From Mucilaginibacter galii (GTDB lineage: Bacteria; Bacteroidota; Bacteroidia; Sphingobacteriales; Sphingobacteriaceae), in the NCBI RefSeq assembly GCF_014635825.1, contig NZ_BMDO01000005.1, positions 248,001 to 312,000 of the forward strand: DNA of 64,000 nucleotides, written 5' to 3'. The notes below the pieces were generated by a model. The model was given only the letters and a program-made list of their open reading frames with translations, was not told the origin of the DNA and did not search any database. A program made the translations under genes and the position numbers. Below, one piece after another: positions 34,877 to 43,807 of this stretch (positions are counted from its first letter, which is position 1; each line of letters opens with the position of its first letter).

Positions 34877-35853
34877 AGCAGTTTCAATACATACGCCCCG
34901 CCACACAGCAAAGCGTATTAGAGGCCATAGCTAAACCCGGCACCCAAATCATAGCCGGCGGCAGCAACCTGGTGGATTTGATGAAGCATGGTGTAATGTC
35001 GCCCGATAAACTGGTAGATATTAACAAACTTCCGCTTCGCGGCATTACTCCTGCCAAAAGCGGTTTGCATATCGGTGCATTGGCATTAAACAGCCAGGTA
35101 GCGGAGGATAAACAGGTAAAAGAAAAATTCCCGCTGTTGTCGATGGCATTGAATGCAGGTGCATCGGCACAATTGCGTAACATGGCCACCGTTGGCGGTA
35201 ACATGATGCAACGTACGCGCTGCCCATATTTTTACGATACCTCCATGCCTTGCAACAAGCGCATCCCTAACTCAGGTTGTGGTGCGCTGGAAGGCTTTAA
35301 CCGGATGCATGCCATCTTTGGTGCCAGTGATAAATGTATTGCCGTGTATCCTTCAGATATGTCGGTAGCGCTGGCTGCGTTAGATGCAACGGTATTAATT
35401 GCCGGTCGTAAAGGACAACGACGTTTGCCTTTTACAGACTTTCACCGCCTGCCGGGTAACACGCCCGAGATAGATAACAACCTGGCTAAAGACCAATTGA
35501 TACTGGCGGTTGAAATACCTGATAACAATTATGCCAAGCACAGCTACTACTTAAAAGTGCGCGACCGTGCATCATATGCCTTTGCGCTGGTATCGGTAGC
35601 GGCTGCGCTGGATATTGACAATGGAACTATCCGCGGTGCTCGTTTAGCAATGGGTGGTGTGGCACACAAACCATGGCGCTTAACCGAGGCCGAAAAATCG
35701 TTAGTTGGCAAACCGGCTAACATGGCAAGTTTTGAACAGGCTGCACAAATTGCTATGCAAGGCGCTAAGGCGTATAAAGACAATGCGTTTAAACTACAGT
35801 TAGGCCCCGCTACCATTACCGAAGCTTTACAACATGCCGCAGGTTTAGTCTAA
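34873..35853 (+). CDS. paoB: Aldehyde oxidoreductase FAD-binding subunit (PaoB/YagS type)
   Basis: 326 residues. The FAD-binding site shows IIAGGSNLVDLMKHGV and TVGGNMMQRTRCPYF. A cysteine cluster (CPYFYDTSMPCNKRIPNSGCG) fits the extra [4Fe-4S] loop of PaoB-type subunits. The C-terminal CO-dehydrogenase-flavoprotein domain follows (ALVSVAAALDIDNGTIRGARLAMGG-type region). It has no signal of its own and is probably carried across the membrane with the Tat-tagged PaoA. It overlaps paoA by 4 bp and precedes paoC by 12 bp. Confidence 0.92.
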   Translation: MKQFQYIRPATQQSVLEAIAKPGTQIIAGGSNLVDLMKHGVMSPDKLVDINKLPLRGITPAKSGLHIGALALNSQVAEDKQVKEKFPLLSMALNAGASAQLRNMATVGGNMMQRTRCPYFYDTSMPCNKRIPNSGCGALEGFNRMHAIFGASDKCIAVYPSDMSVALAALDATVLIAGRKGQRRLPFTDFHRLPGNTPEIDNNLAKDQLILAVEIPDNNYAKHSYYLKVRDRASYAFALVSVAAALDIDNGTIRGARLAMGGVAHKPWRLTEAEKSLVGKPANMASFEQAAQIAMQGAKAYKDNAFKLQLGPATITEALQHAAGLV

Positions 35854-35865
35854 CCCATTATCACC

Positions 35866-38037
35866 ATGAAAGAAGAACAATTACTCAACATACCTGGCGA
35901 CTATACTGACGGCATAGACCGTGTAGATGGCCGTCAGAAAGTAACCGGTGCTGCCAAATACTCGGCCGAGTTTAACCTGCCGGGTATGACCTATGCGGTG
36001 TTTGCTACCAGTAACATTACCAAAGGGTCTATTAAAAGTATAGATACCAAGGCCGCCGAACATGCACCCGGTGTACTCAAAGTAGTGACGCATTTAAATG
36101 CGCCTAAGCTGCCGGGTTACGAAACTGGTAAAGACCCCAGCAAACCGGCAACCGGTGGTGGTCCGCTAAAGTTATTTGTTGATAACAGCATCAAATTTAA
36201 CGGCCAGCCTATTGCCATGGTAGTGGCCGATAGCTTTGAACGCGCTACCTTCGCGGCATCGTTGATCAAAGCCGAATACACAAAAGAAGCACATAACACC
36301 GATACGGCCAAAAGTTTGGATAAAGCCGCTACCCCCAAAGGCCCGCGCTTTTCCGATTACAAACGCGGCAACCCCGACGATTGGAAAACGGCCCCGGTAA
36401 ACCTGGAGGCCGAATACATACTGCCTACCGAGGTGCATAACCCCATGGAGCTAAGTGCCATTGTAGCCAATTGGACGGCTGCCGACAAAGTAGAAGTATA
36501 CGATAAAACCCAAGGTGTAAAATCTACCCAAAATGCCATTGCGCAAGCATTCAAGCTTCCGCCCGAAAACGTGCATGTAACCACCAAGTTTGTAGGTGGT
36601 GCCTTTGGTAATGCCCTGCGTACCTGGCCGCATGAAATTGCCGCAGTAATGGCCGCACAATTGGTAAAGCGCCCCGTAAAACTGGTGTTAACCCGCGAGC
36701 AGCAATTTAACTCGGTAGGGTACAGGCCTTACACCTGGCAAAAAGTAAGTATAGGCGCTACCGCCGATGGTAAATTAACGGGCATTATCCACGAAGCACG
36801 TGCGCAAACTTCCACTTTTGAGGAGTTTACCGAGGGTACCGTGAATATGACCCGCTTTATGTATGCTTGCCCAAGCGTGGGTACTATCTATAAAGTTATC
36901 CCGGTGGATGTGAACACCCCAACCTGGATGCGTGGTCCGGGCGAAGCTACGGGTTCTTTTGCGCTTGAATCTGCTATTGATGAACTGGCTGCCAAACTTA
37001 ACATGGACCCCATTGAGTTGCGCGTAATAAACCATGCCGATACCGACCCCGAGAACGGCAAGCCTTTCAGCTCTAAGAACGTGAAAGAAGCTTACCAGAT
37101 GGGAGCGGATAAAATTGGCTGGAAAAACCGTAAGAACAAACCTGGTTCAGTACAGGAAGGTGGCTGGCTGGTAGGCTATGGCATGGGTTCGGGCGTATTT
37201 GGCGCTGGCCGTGGCCGTGCCACCGTAAGAGCTACTATGCAGTCTAACAGTACCCTGTTGATACAAACCTCGGTGACCGATATCGGTGTAGGTACAGGTA
37301 CCGCCATGACGCAGATCGCATCAGAGGTGTTTGACAACTACCCGATCAAAAAGATCGTTTTCGAACTGGGCGATTCATCGCTGCCGCCATCGCCAACACA
37401 GGGTGGTTCTATGATCACCTCAACCGTAGGTGGCGCCGTTCATGATGCCTGTACTGCCCTGAAGCAAAAGTTTCAGCAGGTTATAGGTAACGGGGGGACA
37501 GATAAGCCCGATTATGCCAAAGTGTTGAAAGAGAAAAACCTGCCGCAGTTGGATGTGGAGATCACCTCTTCCGGCTCGTCAGAAATGCGTAACTACTCGG
37601 CCTACTCTCACTCTGTACACTTTGTGCAGGTAAAGGTACATCCCAAAACAGGTGTGGTTAAGGTGAGTAAAGTGGTTTCCGTAGCCGATTCAGGCCATAT
37701 TGTAAGCCCTAAAACAGCCCGTAGTCAAATTGTGGGTGGTGCCATTGGTGGCATTGGTATGGCTTTAATGGAAGAAGGCGTTATTGACCACCGCTACGGG
37801 CGCTATGTAAACGCCGACCTGGCCGGTTACCACGTACCCGTACATGCCGATATTCCGCAGATTGACACCCTGTTCGTAAACAAACCCGACTTTAAAGTGA
37901 ATCCGATGGGTGCCAAAGGTATGGGTGAAATTGCCATCATTGGTATGGCGGCAGCCGTAGCTAACGCCATCTATAATGCTACCGGTAAACGCCTGCGCGA
38001 ATTGCCTATTACGCCCGATAAGGTGATGATGGCGTAG
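35866..38037 (+). CDS. paoC: Aldehyde oxidoreductase molybdopterin-binding subunit (PaoC/YagR type)
   Basis: 723 residues, catalytic subunit of the molybdenum hydroxylase. Domains: aldehyde-oxidase a/b hammerhead (about 15-130, IDRVDGRQKVTGAAKYSAE) and two Mo-cofactor domains with TTKFVGGAFGNALRTW, TPTWMRGPGEATGSFALE, QTSVTDIGVGTGTAMTQIA and the conserved catalytic Glu in GAKGMGEIAI near residue 690. Its length is near that of E. coli PaoC. No maturation factor (XdhC/PaoD) is adjacent. The operon ends at a hairpin at 38081. Confidence 0.94.
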   Translation: MKEEQLLNIPGDYTDGIDRVDGRQKVTGAAKYSAEFNLPGMTYAVFATSNITKGSIKSIDTKAAEHAPGVLKVVTHLNAPKLPGYETGKDPSKPATGGGPLKLFVDNSIKFNGQPIAMVVADSFERATFAASLIKAEYTKEAHNTDTAKSLDKAATPKGPRFSDYKRGNPDDWKTAPVNLEAEYILPTEVHNPMELSAIVANWTAADKVEVYDKTQGVKSTQNAIAQAFKLPPENVHVTTKFVGGAFGNALRTWPHEIAAVMAAQLVKRPVKLVLTREQQFNSVGYRPYTWQKVSIGATADGKLTGIIHEARAQTSTFEEFTEGTVNMTRFMYACPSVGTIYKVIPVDVNTPTWMRGPGEATGSFALESAIDELAAKLNMDPIELRVINHADTDPENGKPFSSKNVKEAYQMGADKIGWKNRKNKPGSVQEGGWLVGYGMGSGVFGAGRGRATVRATMQSNSTLLIQTSVTDIGVGTGTAMTQIASEVFDNYPIKKIVFELGDSSLPPSPTQGGSMITSTVGGAVHDACTALKQKFQQVIGNGGTDKPDYAKVLKEKNLPQLDVEITSSGSSEMRNYSAYSHSVHFVQVKVHPKTGVVKVSKVVSVADSGHIVSPKTARSQIVGGAIGGIGMALMEEGVIDHRYGRYVNADLAGYHVPVHADIPQIDTLFVNKPDFKVNPMGAKGMGEIAIIGMAAAVANAIYNATGKRLRELPITPDKVMMA

Positions 38038-38080
38038 TTCGGCTAAATGCTATTGAAGGAAGAATTTAACAAATTATCAT

Positions 38081-38119
38081 ATAAGGTTGGCGCGGCATAA
38101 ATTGCAGTGCCAACCTTAT
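38081..38119 (+). terminator. Terminator of the paoABC operon
   Basis: 11-bp perfect stem ATAAGGTTGGC (38081-38091 with 38109-38119), 17-nt loop, followed by TTTCATT. Confidence 0.75.
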
Positions 38120-38145
38120 TTCATTAATAACACTTATAACGTCTG

Positions 38146-38301
38146 ATGCAAACCAAACGAAATTATTTAGCCTTAGGGCTGGTGCTGGGCGTTGCTACCG
38201 GTATCGCCTCACGCAAGTTCGTGATGTGTGTATGTATTGGCGTAGTTGTAGGGCTGATATTAAATTTATTGCAGGCGAGAAAGAAAGGCGGGGAGCGCTA
38301 A
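38146..38301 (+). CDS. Small membrane protein, 51 residues
   Basis: Open frame ATG 38146 to TAA 38299-38301, starting MQTKRNYLALGLVLGV. It has two hydrophobic Gly/Val-rich segments (about 8-20 and 26-42) and a basic C-terminus ending QARKKGGER. This positive-ended hairpin is typical of small inner-membrane proteins. It sits after the paoABC terminator and 1 bp before the convergent stop of the next gene. No family is recognised. The match of membrane pattern and tidy coding frame supports it being real. Confidence 0.55.
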   Translation: MQTKRNYLALGLVLGVATGIASRKFVMCVCIGVVVGLILNLLQARKKGGER

Positions 38302-38302
38302 G

Positions 38303-38815
38303 CTATAAAGTAATAAATTCAGATATAAGGAAATTGTTGTACAGCTTTTTTTGACTATTATGCTCATTAAGGTATAAACAGTAAAGTGTAACCCATCCAT
38401 TTACTTTAACCTCTTGCCTAAAGGCATCAAGCATTTGTGGTTGTAAGGACATCCATATTTTCCTGGAACCCACTTGAAATAGTAATTCTGATCCTAAAAG
38501 CTTTTCGAAATTGTTAGCGCTTGGGGTAGAAAGATTGTTTACATTTTGCATTGATCGGGCTACAGCGGTATCGATAGACCTGGTTTTTCCAAGATACTTT
38601 GCTTTAAATCTGTATTTATCAACTCTGAAATAATATTGGGGTATATTAGGTTGTTTTTCTACACTATCTGCATATAGAGTTTCGCTTTTCAGCATTTCGT
38701 CCAAGTTTACCTCAGCATACGATTTGTTCCATTTTGCCCAAATATCTTCGCTGCTTTGAGCGTAAAGATTACAACTTAAAAAGAATAAGATTACTGCTGT
38801 AAAACACTTTTTCAT
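38303..38815 (-). CDS. Secreted protein of unknown function
   Basis: 170 residues with a Sec signal peptide (FTAVILFFLSCNLYAQ, cleavage after AYAQ-like site). The mature part is helical, rich in Lys, Asn and aromatic residues (QYYFRVDKYRFKAKYLG), with no motif that I recognise. The coding DNA is visibly more A/T-rich than its neighbours. It stands alone on the minus strand; its stop is 1 bp from the stop of the small membrane protein. No function is proposed. Confidence 0.6.
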   Translation of the reverse strand: MKKCFTAVILFFLSCNLYAQSSEDIWAKWNKSYAEVNLDEMLKSETLYADSVEKQPNIPQYYFRVDKYRFKAKYLGKTRSIDTAVARSMQNVNNLSTPSANNFEKLLGSELLFQVGSRKIWMSLQPQMLDAFRQEVKVNGWVTLYCLYLNEHNSQKKLYNNFLISEFITL

Positions 38816-38872
38816 TAGCTATTTAAAAAAACAAATATGAAGCTCTGCCATAATCTTATCATTAGAGATTTA

Positions 38873-39412
38873 TTAACTAATCAACCTATAAATACTCCTC
38901 AAATTTCTGCCCAGTTCTTTATAATCCAAACCGTAACCCACCACAAATTCATTTTCAATTTCAAAGCCTACATAGCGTAGTTCTTCAATAGATATTTCGA
39001 GTTTGCCGGGCTTAAGCAGTAAGGAGCATACGCGTATAGAGGCGGGGGAGTGCAGCTTTAACTTTTCTATCAGGTAGCTCAGCGTATTACCCGTATCTAC
39101 AATATCTTCCATGATTACGATATGCCTGCCGCTGATGTCAACGCTCAGGTCTATATCTTCACGTATTTTGCGGGTGCTGGTGGTGCCGCCATAATAGCTG
39201 GCCAATTTGGTGAAGGTAACTTCACACGGTATGGTTACTTGCTTAATCAAATCGGCCACAAATAAAAAGCTGCCGTTTAAAACGCCTATAAAGATCGGCG
39301 TTTTGCCTTCATAGTCGGCGTTGAGCTGTGCGCTCATCAAATTAATGCGTTTGGCAATGGCTTCTTCTTCAATGAGCGGCTCAAAAGTAAGGTCGGCAAT
39401 TTTCATGGTCAT
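38873..39412 (-). CDS. hpt: Hypoxanthine phosphoribosyltransferase
   Basis: 179 residues. The PRPP-binding motif IVIMEDIVDTGNT, FIGVLNGSFLF and the C-terminal FVVGYGLDYKELGRNL are the signature of HPRT, which salvages hypoxanthine and guanine with PRPP to IMP and GMP. The start may be the ATG at 39412 or 39406 (MKIADLTFEP), which differ by two residues. It is a stand-alone gene, divergent from the M16 peptidase. Confidence 0.94.
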   Translation of the reverse strand: MTMKIADLTFEPLIEEEAIAKRINLMSAQLNADYEGKTPIFIGVLNGSFLFVADLIKQVTIPCEVTFTKLASYYGGTTSTRKIREDIDLSVDISGRHIVIMEDIVDTGNTLSYLIEKLKLHSPASIRVCSLLLKPGKLEISIEELRYVGFEIENEFVVGYGLDYKELGRNLRSIYRLIS

Positions 39413-39543
39413 TATCAATTAATAACGATAGCAAAATGTGGACGGGTTGCGTAAATACATTTTAACGGCTCAGCCCCCGTTTTATATACAATAATACATA
39501 ATAGGTGTGTATTTGCCTCATTACAAGTCAATATAAATTAGCT

Positions 39544-39551
39544 TATCTTTG
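39544..39551 (+). promoter_or_regulatory. -7 box of the M16 peptidase gene, 7 bp from the ATG
   Basis: TATCTTTG ends at 39551 and the ATG is at 39559, so transcription should begin at or next to the start codon. Confidence 0.55.
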
Positions 39552-39558
39552 CCCTTTC

Positions 39559-40800
39559 ATGATAGATTACCAGGTACACACGCTTGCCAACGGCATACGC
39601 CTGTTATACAAGCATTCACCATCCAATATAACGCACACCTGTTTTTTAGTTAATGCCGGCGCACGCGACGAGCCGCAGCAAAAAGACGGGCTGGCCCACT
39701 TCATCGAACACCTGCTGTTCAAACAAACCGAGCGCCGCAGCACCAACCAAATTCTTAATCGTTTAGAACTGGTTGGCGCCGACTTAAACGCGTATACCAC
39801 CAAAGAATACACCTGCATACACGCCTCACTGCTGAAACAGCACCTGGAACGCACGCTCGATCTGTTTGAGGACATCCTCTTCCACTCCACCTTCCCTCAA
39901 GAAGAACTGGTGAAAGAGCGCAGCGTGATATTGGATGAGATAGCCTCGTACCAGGACCAGCCCGAAGAAGCCATTCAGGATGATTTTGAAGGCTTGCTGT
40001 TTAAGGGCCATGCGCTGGGCAATAACATTTTGGGTACCGAAGAATCGGTTAACCAGTTGAACCGTGATGATATAGCCGGTTTTATGCAGGCTACCTACAA
40101 TACCCATCAAATGGTGTTTGCCGTCATAGGCGATTACGACTTTAGCAAACTCATTAAGCTTACTGAGAAGTATTTGGGTACGGTGCCCGAAAATACTAGT
40201 ACCAAGCACAGGCAAAAACCGGGCAAGGTAAAAGGGGAGATCATTACGTTTGAAAAACCCATCTCGCAAACGCATGGCGTAATTGGCAGCCTGGCTTACG
40301 ATTCATCTCATCAACATAAAAGTGCTTTACTGCTGGTAAACAACCTGCTGGGCGGCATGGGCATGAGCAGCCGTTTAAACCTCGAGATACGAGAGAAACA
40401 CGGCATTGCCTACACCATAGAATCTAACTATACCCCGTTAACCGATACCGGTATATTTTCTATTTACTTTGGTACCGATGCCGAAAAGGCCGAAAAAGCC
40501 ATGCGCCTCATCCATAAAGAGCTCAAAAAGCTGCGCGATAATAAACTGGGCACCCTGCAACTGCAGCAGGCCAAGCAAAAGTTCGTCGGGCAAATAGCAC
40601 TGGCCGAAGAAAACCGCCTGAGCCTGATTATCTCCATGGCCAAAAGCCTCATTGACTTCAATAGCATTGATACGCTGCAACAGGTGTTTGATAAGATAGA
40701 AGCCACCACAGCCGAACAGGTATTAGAAATAACCAACGAGGTATTTGATAATCAAAGCCTGATTACGCTGTTGTTTGAGCCAAAAGAAGAGCAGGAGTAA
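39559..40800 (+). CDS. M16-family zinc metallopeptidase (mitochondrial processing peptidase-like)
   Basis: 413 residues. The inverted zinc motif HFIEH (His47, Glu50, His51) within GLAHFIEHLLFK and the third ligand Glu about 76 residues later (ERSVILDEI) show an active M16 subunit. The second half is the inactive-like M16 domain with GGMGMSSRLNLEIREKHGIAYTIES. The start at 39559 (MIDYQVHTLANGIRLLY) fits the family and lies 7 bp after a -7 box. No signal peptide is seen, so it should be cytoplasmic. Homologues cut oligopeptides; the target here is unknown. Confidence 0.93.
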   Translation: MIDYQVHTLANGIRLLYKHSPSNITHTCFLVNAGARDEPQQKDGLAHFIEHLLFKQTERRSTNQILNRLELVGADLNAYTTKEYTCIHASLLKQHLERTLDLFEDILFHSTFPQEELVKERSVILDEIASYQDQPEEAIQDDFEGLLFKGHALGNNILGTEESVNQLNRDDIAGFMQATYNTHQMVFAVIGDYDFSKLIKLTEKYLGTVPENTSTKHRQKPGKVKGEIITFEKPISQTHGVIGSLAYDSSHQHKSALLLVNNLLGGMGMSSRLNLEIREKHGIAYTIESNYTPLTDTGIFSIYFGTDAEKAEKAMRLIHKELKKLRDNKLGTLQLQQAKQKFVGQIALAEENRLSLIISMAKSLIDFNSIDTLQQVFDKIEATTAEQVLEITNEVFDNQSLITLLFEPKEEQE

Positions 40801-40876
40801 CTACCGTTAACTATTTATTTAAGGTATTTGGTGTAACCTAACTGTTTTGGTGGTGGTCATAAAAGGAAATTATAAT

Positions 40877-42202
40877 ATGATACGTAAACTTACCTTATTA
40901 CCTTTTATCGCCTTGCTTTTCTTTGGTCAGATCAGCTCCGCCCAAACTTTTAATAAAGCCAAAATGGACAGCCTGTTTGATGTTTTGGAAACAAACAATA
41001 AGGCGATGATGAGCATTGCCATTACCAGAAAAGGCCAGCCTTTGTATAGCCGGGCTATTGGCTATAGTTGGTACGGGCCGGTAAAAACACAGGCCAACAC
41101 TAAAACCAAATACCGTATTGGTTCTATAAGTAAAGTGTTTACGGCGGTAATGATCTTTCAGTTAATTGAAGAAGGAAAGCTGCAACTCACCACACCCCTT
41201 TCAAAGTACTATCCAACAGTACCTAATGCTGCCCGTATTACTATTGCACAAATGCTTAACCATAGCAGCGGTATACACAGCTTTACTGCCGATAGCGGTT
41301 ACACCTCATGGCTTACTCAAAAAGTAACACCAGCCACTTTGCTGTCTAAGATGATGCCCGCCGAGTTTGAGCCGGGCACACAGCATAAATACAGCAACAG
41401 TAACTTTGTGCTATTGGGTTATATTATAGAAAAGTTGGAGAAAAAACCTTATGCAGCAACTTTAAAAAACCGTATTACTGGTAAGATAGGTTTAAAAGAT
41501 ACTTACTATGGAGGCAAAATTGTAGCTGCTAACAATGAGGCTTATTCTTACAACTGGCAGGGCAATTGGGCACCCGATACCGAAACCGATATGAGTATAC
41601 CGGGAGGTGCAGGTGCGCTGGTGTCTACACCGGCCGATCTGGATAAATTTATGGAGGCCTTATTTGCAGGTAAGCTGGTTAGCAGGGCAAGCTTAACTCA
41701 AATGAAAACCGTTGAAAAAGGTTTCGGCATGAATTTGTTTGTTTTCCCCTTTAAAGGTCACACTGCATATGGGCACGATGGTGGTATAGACGGTTTTCGG
41801 TCGCAGGCGGCATACTTTCCTGCCGATAGTATAGCTATAGCTTATACGGCTAATGGTGTAAATACCAATCTTAACAATATACTCATTGGTGTGCTTAGTA
41901 TTGTTTTTAACACGCCGTATACCGTACCCGATTTTAAAACCACCCTGTATAAAACGGAAGAACTGGATAAGTACCTGGGCGTGTATGCCAGCACTCAAAT
42001 TCCGTTAAAAATTACGATTACAAAAAAAGATGTAGTGCTGGTTGCGCAGGCAACGGGCCAATCGGCATTTGATTTAGATGCAGTTGCCAAACACCAATTT
42101 AAGTTTGATCCGGCTGGTATAGAAATGGTTTTTGACCCAATCAATAGTCAAATGACGCTTAAACAGGCAGGCAGAGAATTTCTTTTTACCAAAGAAAAGT
42201 AA
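40877..42202 (+). CDS. Periplasmic serine hydrolase of the beta-lactamase/PBP4* family
   Basis: 441 residues with a Sec signal peptide (FIALLFFGQISSAQ). The active site shows the Ser-x-x-Lys motif in RIGSISKVFTAV, the Tyr-x-Asn-like YSNSNFVLLGY, and a later HDGGIDGFRS region that corresponds to the KTG/HxG motif. This is the class C-like serine hydrolase family (PF00144), which includes D-aminopeptidases, esterases and PBP4*-type proteins. A C-terminal domain of about 90 residues follows. The substrate is not predictable, and resistance activity should not be assumed. Confidence 0.9.
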   Translation: MIRKLTLLPFIALLFFGQISSAQTFNKAKMDSLFDVLETNNKAMMSIAITRKGQPLYSRAIGYSWYGPVKTQANTKTKYRIGSISKVFTAVMIFQLIEEGKLQLTTPLSKYYPTVPNAARITIAQMLNHSSGIHSFTADSGYTSWLTQKVTPATLLSKMMPAEFEPGTQHKYSNSNFVLLGYIIEKLEKKPYAATLKNRITGKIGLKDTYYGGKIVAANNEAYSYNWQGNWAPDTETDMSIPGGAGALVSTPADLDKFMEALFAGKLVSRASLTQMKTVEKGFGMNLFVFPFKGHTAYGHDGGIDGFRSQAAYFPADSIAIAYTANGVNTNLNNILIGVLSIVFNTPYTVPDFKTTLYKTEELDKYLGVYASTQIPLKITITKKDVVLVAQATGQSAFDLDAVAKHQFKFDPAGIEMVFDPINSQMTLKQAGREFLFTKEK

Positions 42203-42285
42203 AGCGCGGAGATTTTTAGGCTGCGAAATGACGGTGTGATAATTATTTATCAAAACTCTAAATTTTCAATCAAAACTTAAATCCG

Positions 42286-42293
42286 TAATTTTG
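42286..42293 (+). promoter_or_regulatory. -7 box of def, 4 bp from the ATG
   Basis: TAATTTTG ends at 42293; the def ATG is at 42298. The transcript is probably leaderless. Confidence 0.55.
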
Positions 42294-42297
42294 CAAT

Positions 42298-42873
42298 ATG
42301 AAACTGCCTATTGTAGCCTACGGCGACCCTGTTTTAAGAAAAAAAGCCACTGATTTTGAACCCGACGAAATAGCCGGTTTGAAGCAATTGGTTGCCGATA
42401 TGTTTGAAACCATGTACAATGCCCGTGGTGTGGGTTTGGCTGCCCCGCAGGTAGGCTTATCTAAACGTTTATTTGTCATAGATGCTTCTCCTTTTGATGA
42501 TGAAGAGCCTGAGTTGAAGGATTTCAAAAAAGCATTCGTAAACCCGCAAATTTTAGAAGAAACCGGTGAAGAGTGGGCCTTTAACGAAGGTTGCCTGAGC
42601 ATACCCGATGTGCGCGAAGATGTTTACCGCTGCCCGGTAGTGCGCATTTCTTACTACGACGAAAACATGGTACAGCAAGAAGGCACGTACAAAGGCTTGG
42701 CTGCACGTGTTATTCAGCATGAGTACGACCATATTGAGGGTAAACTGTTTACCGATAAGCTAAGTCCTCTGCGCAAACGTATGCTCGAGAAACGCCTGAA
42801 CGATATATCGCGTGGTGTGGTTAAGGTAGATTATAAAATGAAGTTTCCGGCCGTTAAAAAAGGCAGATCATAA
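42298..42873 (+). CDS. def: Peptide deformylase
   Basis: 191 residues. Removes the formyl group from the N-terminal Met of new proteins. All three motifs are present: GVGLAAPQVG (about 42-51), EGCLSIP with the metal Cys, and QHEYDHIEGKLF with two His ligands and the catalytic Glu. The acidic insertion SPFDDEEPELKDF before motif 2 and the C-terminal extension are usual in Bacteroidota. It has its own promoter and is convergent with sod. Confidence 0.96.
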   Translation: MKLPIVAYGDPVLRKKATDFEPDEIAGLKQLVADMFETMYNARGVGLAAPQVGLSKRLFVIDASPFDDEEPELKDFKKAFVNPQILEETGEEWAFNEGCLSIPDVREDVYRCPVVRISYYDENMVQQEGTYKGLAARVIQHEYDHIEGKLFTDKLSPLRKRMLEKRLNDISRGVVKVDYKMKFPAVKKGRS

Positions 42874-42928
42874 AGAACCCTTATTGCCTAAGACGCTTGA
42901 AAAACAATAATAACTGATGAATAAAATA

Positions 42929-43014
42929 TGTCATTGCGAGCGATAGCGTGGCAATCTCATTTAGACTGATCGCAGTGAGATTGCCGCGTCGCTATCGCTA
43001 CGCTCGCAATGACA
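42929..43014. repeat. Palindromic repeat family C, copy 1
   Basis: Begins TGTCATTGCGAGCGATAGCG and ends with its near reverse complement, CGCTCGCAATGACA. Inner arms GGCAATCTCA and TGAGATTGCC also pair. Related copies are at 50520 and 59518. Confidence 0.88.
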
Positions 43015-43066
43015 TTCTAAGTTTTAAATAGATCTGAGCATTTTTAGTAAATGCATGGTGTACAAA

Positions 43067-43094
43067 AAAATCCCCTGATTGCTCAGGGGATTTT
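43067..43094. terminator. Bidirectional terminator between def and sod
   Basis: 12-bp perfect stem AAAATCCCCTGA (43067-43078 with 43083-43094) with TTGC loop and A/T tails on both sides. Confidence 0.92.
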
Positions 43095-43113
43095 CTATTA
43101 TTTGTAATTTGTA

Positions 43114-43728
43114 TTACTTAGCTTTTGCGTAAAGCTCGGCTACGTGGTTCCAGTTAATTACGTTCCATATAGCGGCTAAGTAATCCGGGCGTTTGTTTTG
43201 ATATTTAAGGTAGTAAGCGTGCTCCCAAACATCAATACCTAAAATTGGTGTACCTTTTACCGCAATTTCAGGAAGATCCATTAAAGGGTTGTCTTGGTTA
43301 GGGGTAGAAGTAACAGCCAGTTTTTTATCGGCATTAACTACCAACCAAGCCCAGCCCGAACCAAAGCGGGTTGCACCGGCTTCGTTCATTTTGGTTTTCA
43401 ATTCGTCAAAAGAACCGAAAGTGCTCTTAATAGCTTCGGCTAACTCACCTGTTGGCTGACCACCACCGTTTGGCGATAATAAAGTCCAGAACATAGTGTG
43501 GTTAAAATGACCACCACCGTTGTTGCGTACTGCAGGCGGGAATTTTGAAATGTGTTTAACAATTTCTTCGATGCTGCTGGTTGCCTCAGGTTTGCCTTCC
43601 AAAGCCTTGTTAAGGTTGGTTACATAAGCCTGGTGATGCTTACCATGGTGAATTTCCATCGTAGCTTTATCAATATGCGGTTCCAGTGCGTCGGTAGCGT
43701 ATGGTAACGCCGGTAATTCAAATGCCAT
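43114..43728 (-). CDS. sod: Superoxide dismutase, Mn/Fe type
   Basis: 204 residues, start [20 protein letters not shown]. It converts superoxide to oxygen and hydrogen peroxide in the cytoplasm. Metal ligands: His27 in MEIHHGKHH, the His of NHTMFW, and Asp and His of DVWEHAYY. The [11 protein letters not shown] and [12 protein letters not shown] motifs fit the Mn or cambialistic form, but the metal cannot be fixed from sequence alone. A minus-strand -7 box lies 38 bp upstream. It is monocistronic. Confidence 0.96.
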   Translation of the reverse strand: MAFELPALPYATDALEPHIDKATMEIHHGKHHQAYVTNLNKALEGKPEATSSIEEIVKHISKFPPAVRNNGGGHFNHTMFWTLLSPNGGGQPTGELAEAIKSTFGSFDELKTKMNEAGATRFGSGWAWLVVNADKKLAVTSTPNQDNPLMDLPEIAVKGTPILGIDVWEHAYYLKYQNKRPDYLAAIWNVINWNHVAELYAKAK

Positions 43729-43766
43729 ATGACTATTTTTTAAGGTTAATTAAAGATGTGTTGTTG

Positions 43767-43774
43767 CAAATATA
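43767..43774 (-). promoter_or_regulatory. -7 box of sod (TATATTTG on minus strand)
   Basis: Minus-strand TATATTTG matches the Bacteroidota -7 consensus, 38 bp upstream of the sod ATG. Confidence 0.5.
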
Positions 43775-43807
43775 AAGCGTTGGCTATCATATTTGTTCAG
43801 ATTAATG

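Noticed and set aside
36172..36660. Several minus-strand frames opposite paoC
   Set aside because: They are shadows of a long conserved gene with no own features.
39826..40275. 149-codon minus-strand open frame opposite the M16 peptidase gene
   Set aside because: It is antisense to a gene with intact catalytic motifs, has no signal or domain, and is typical of shadow frames.
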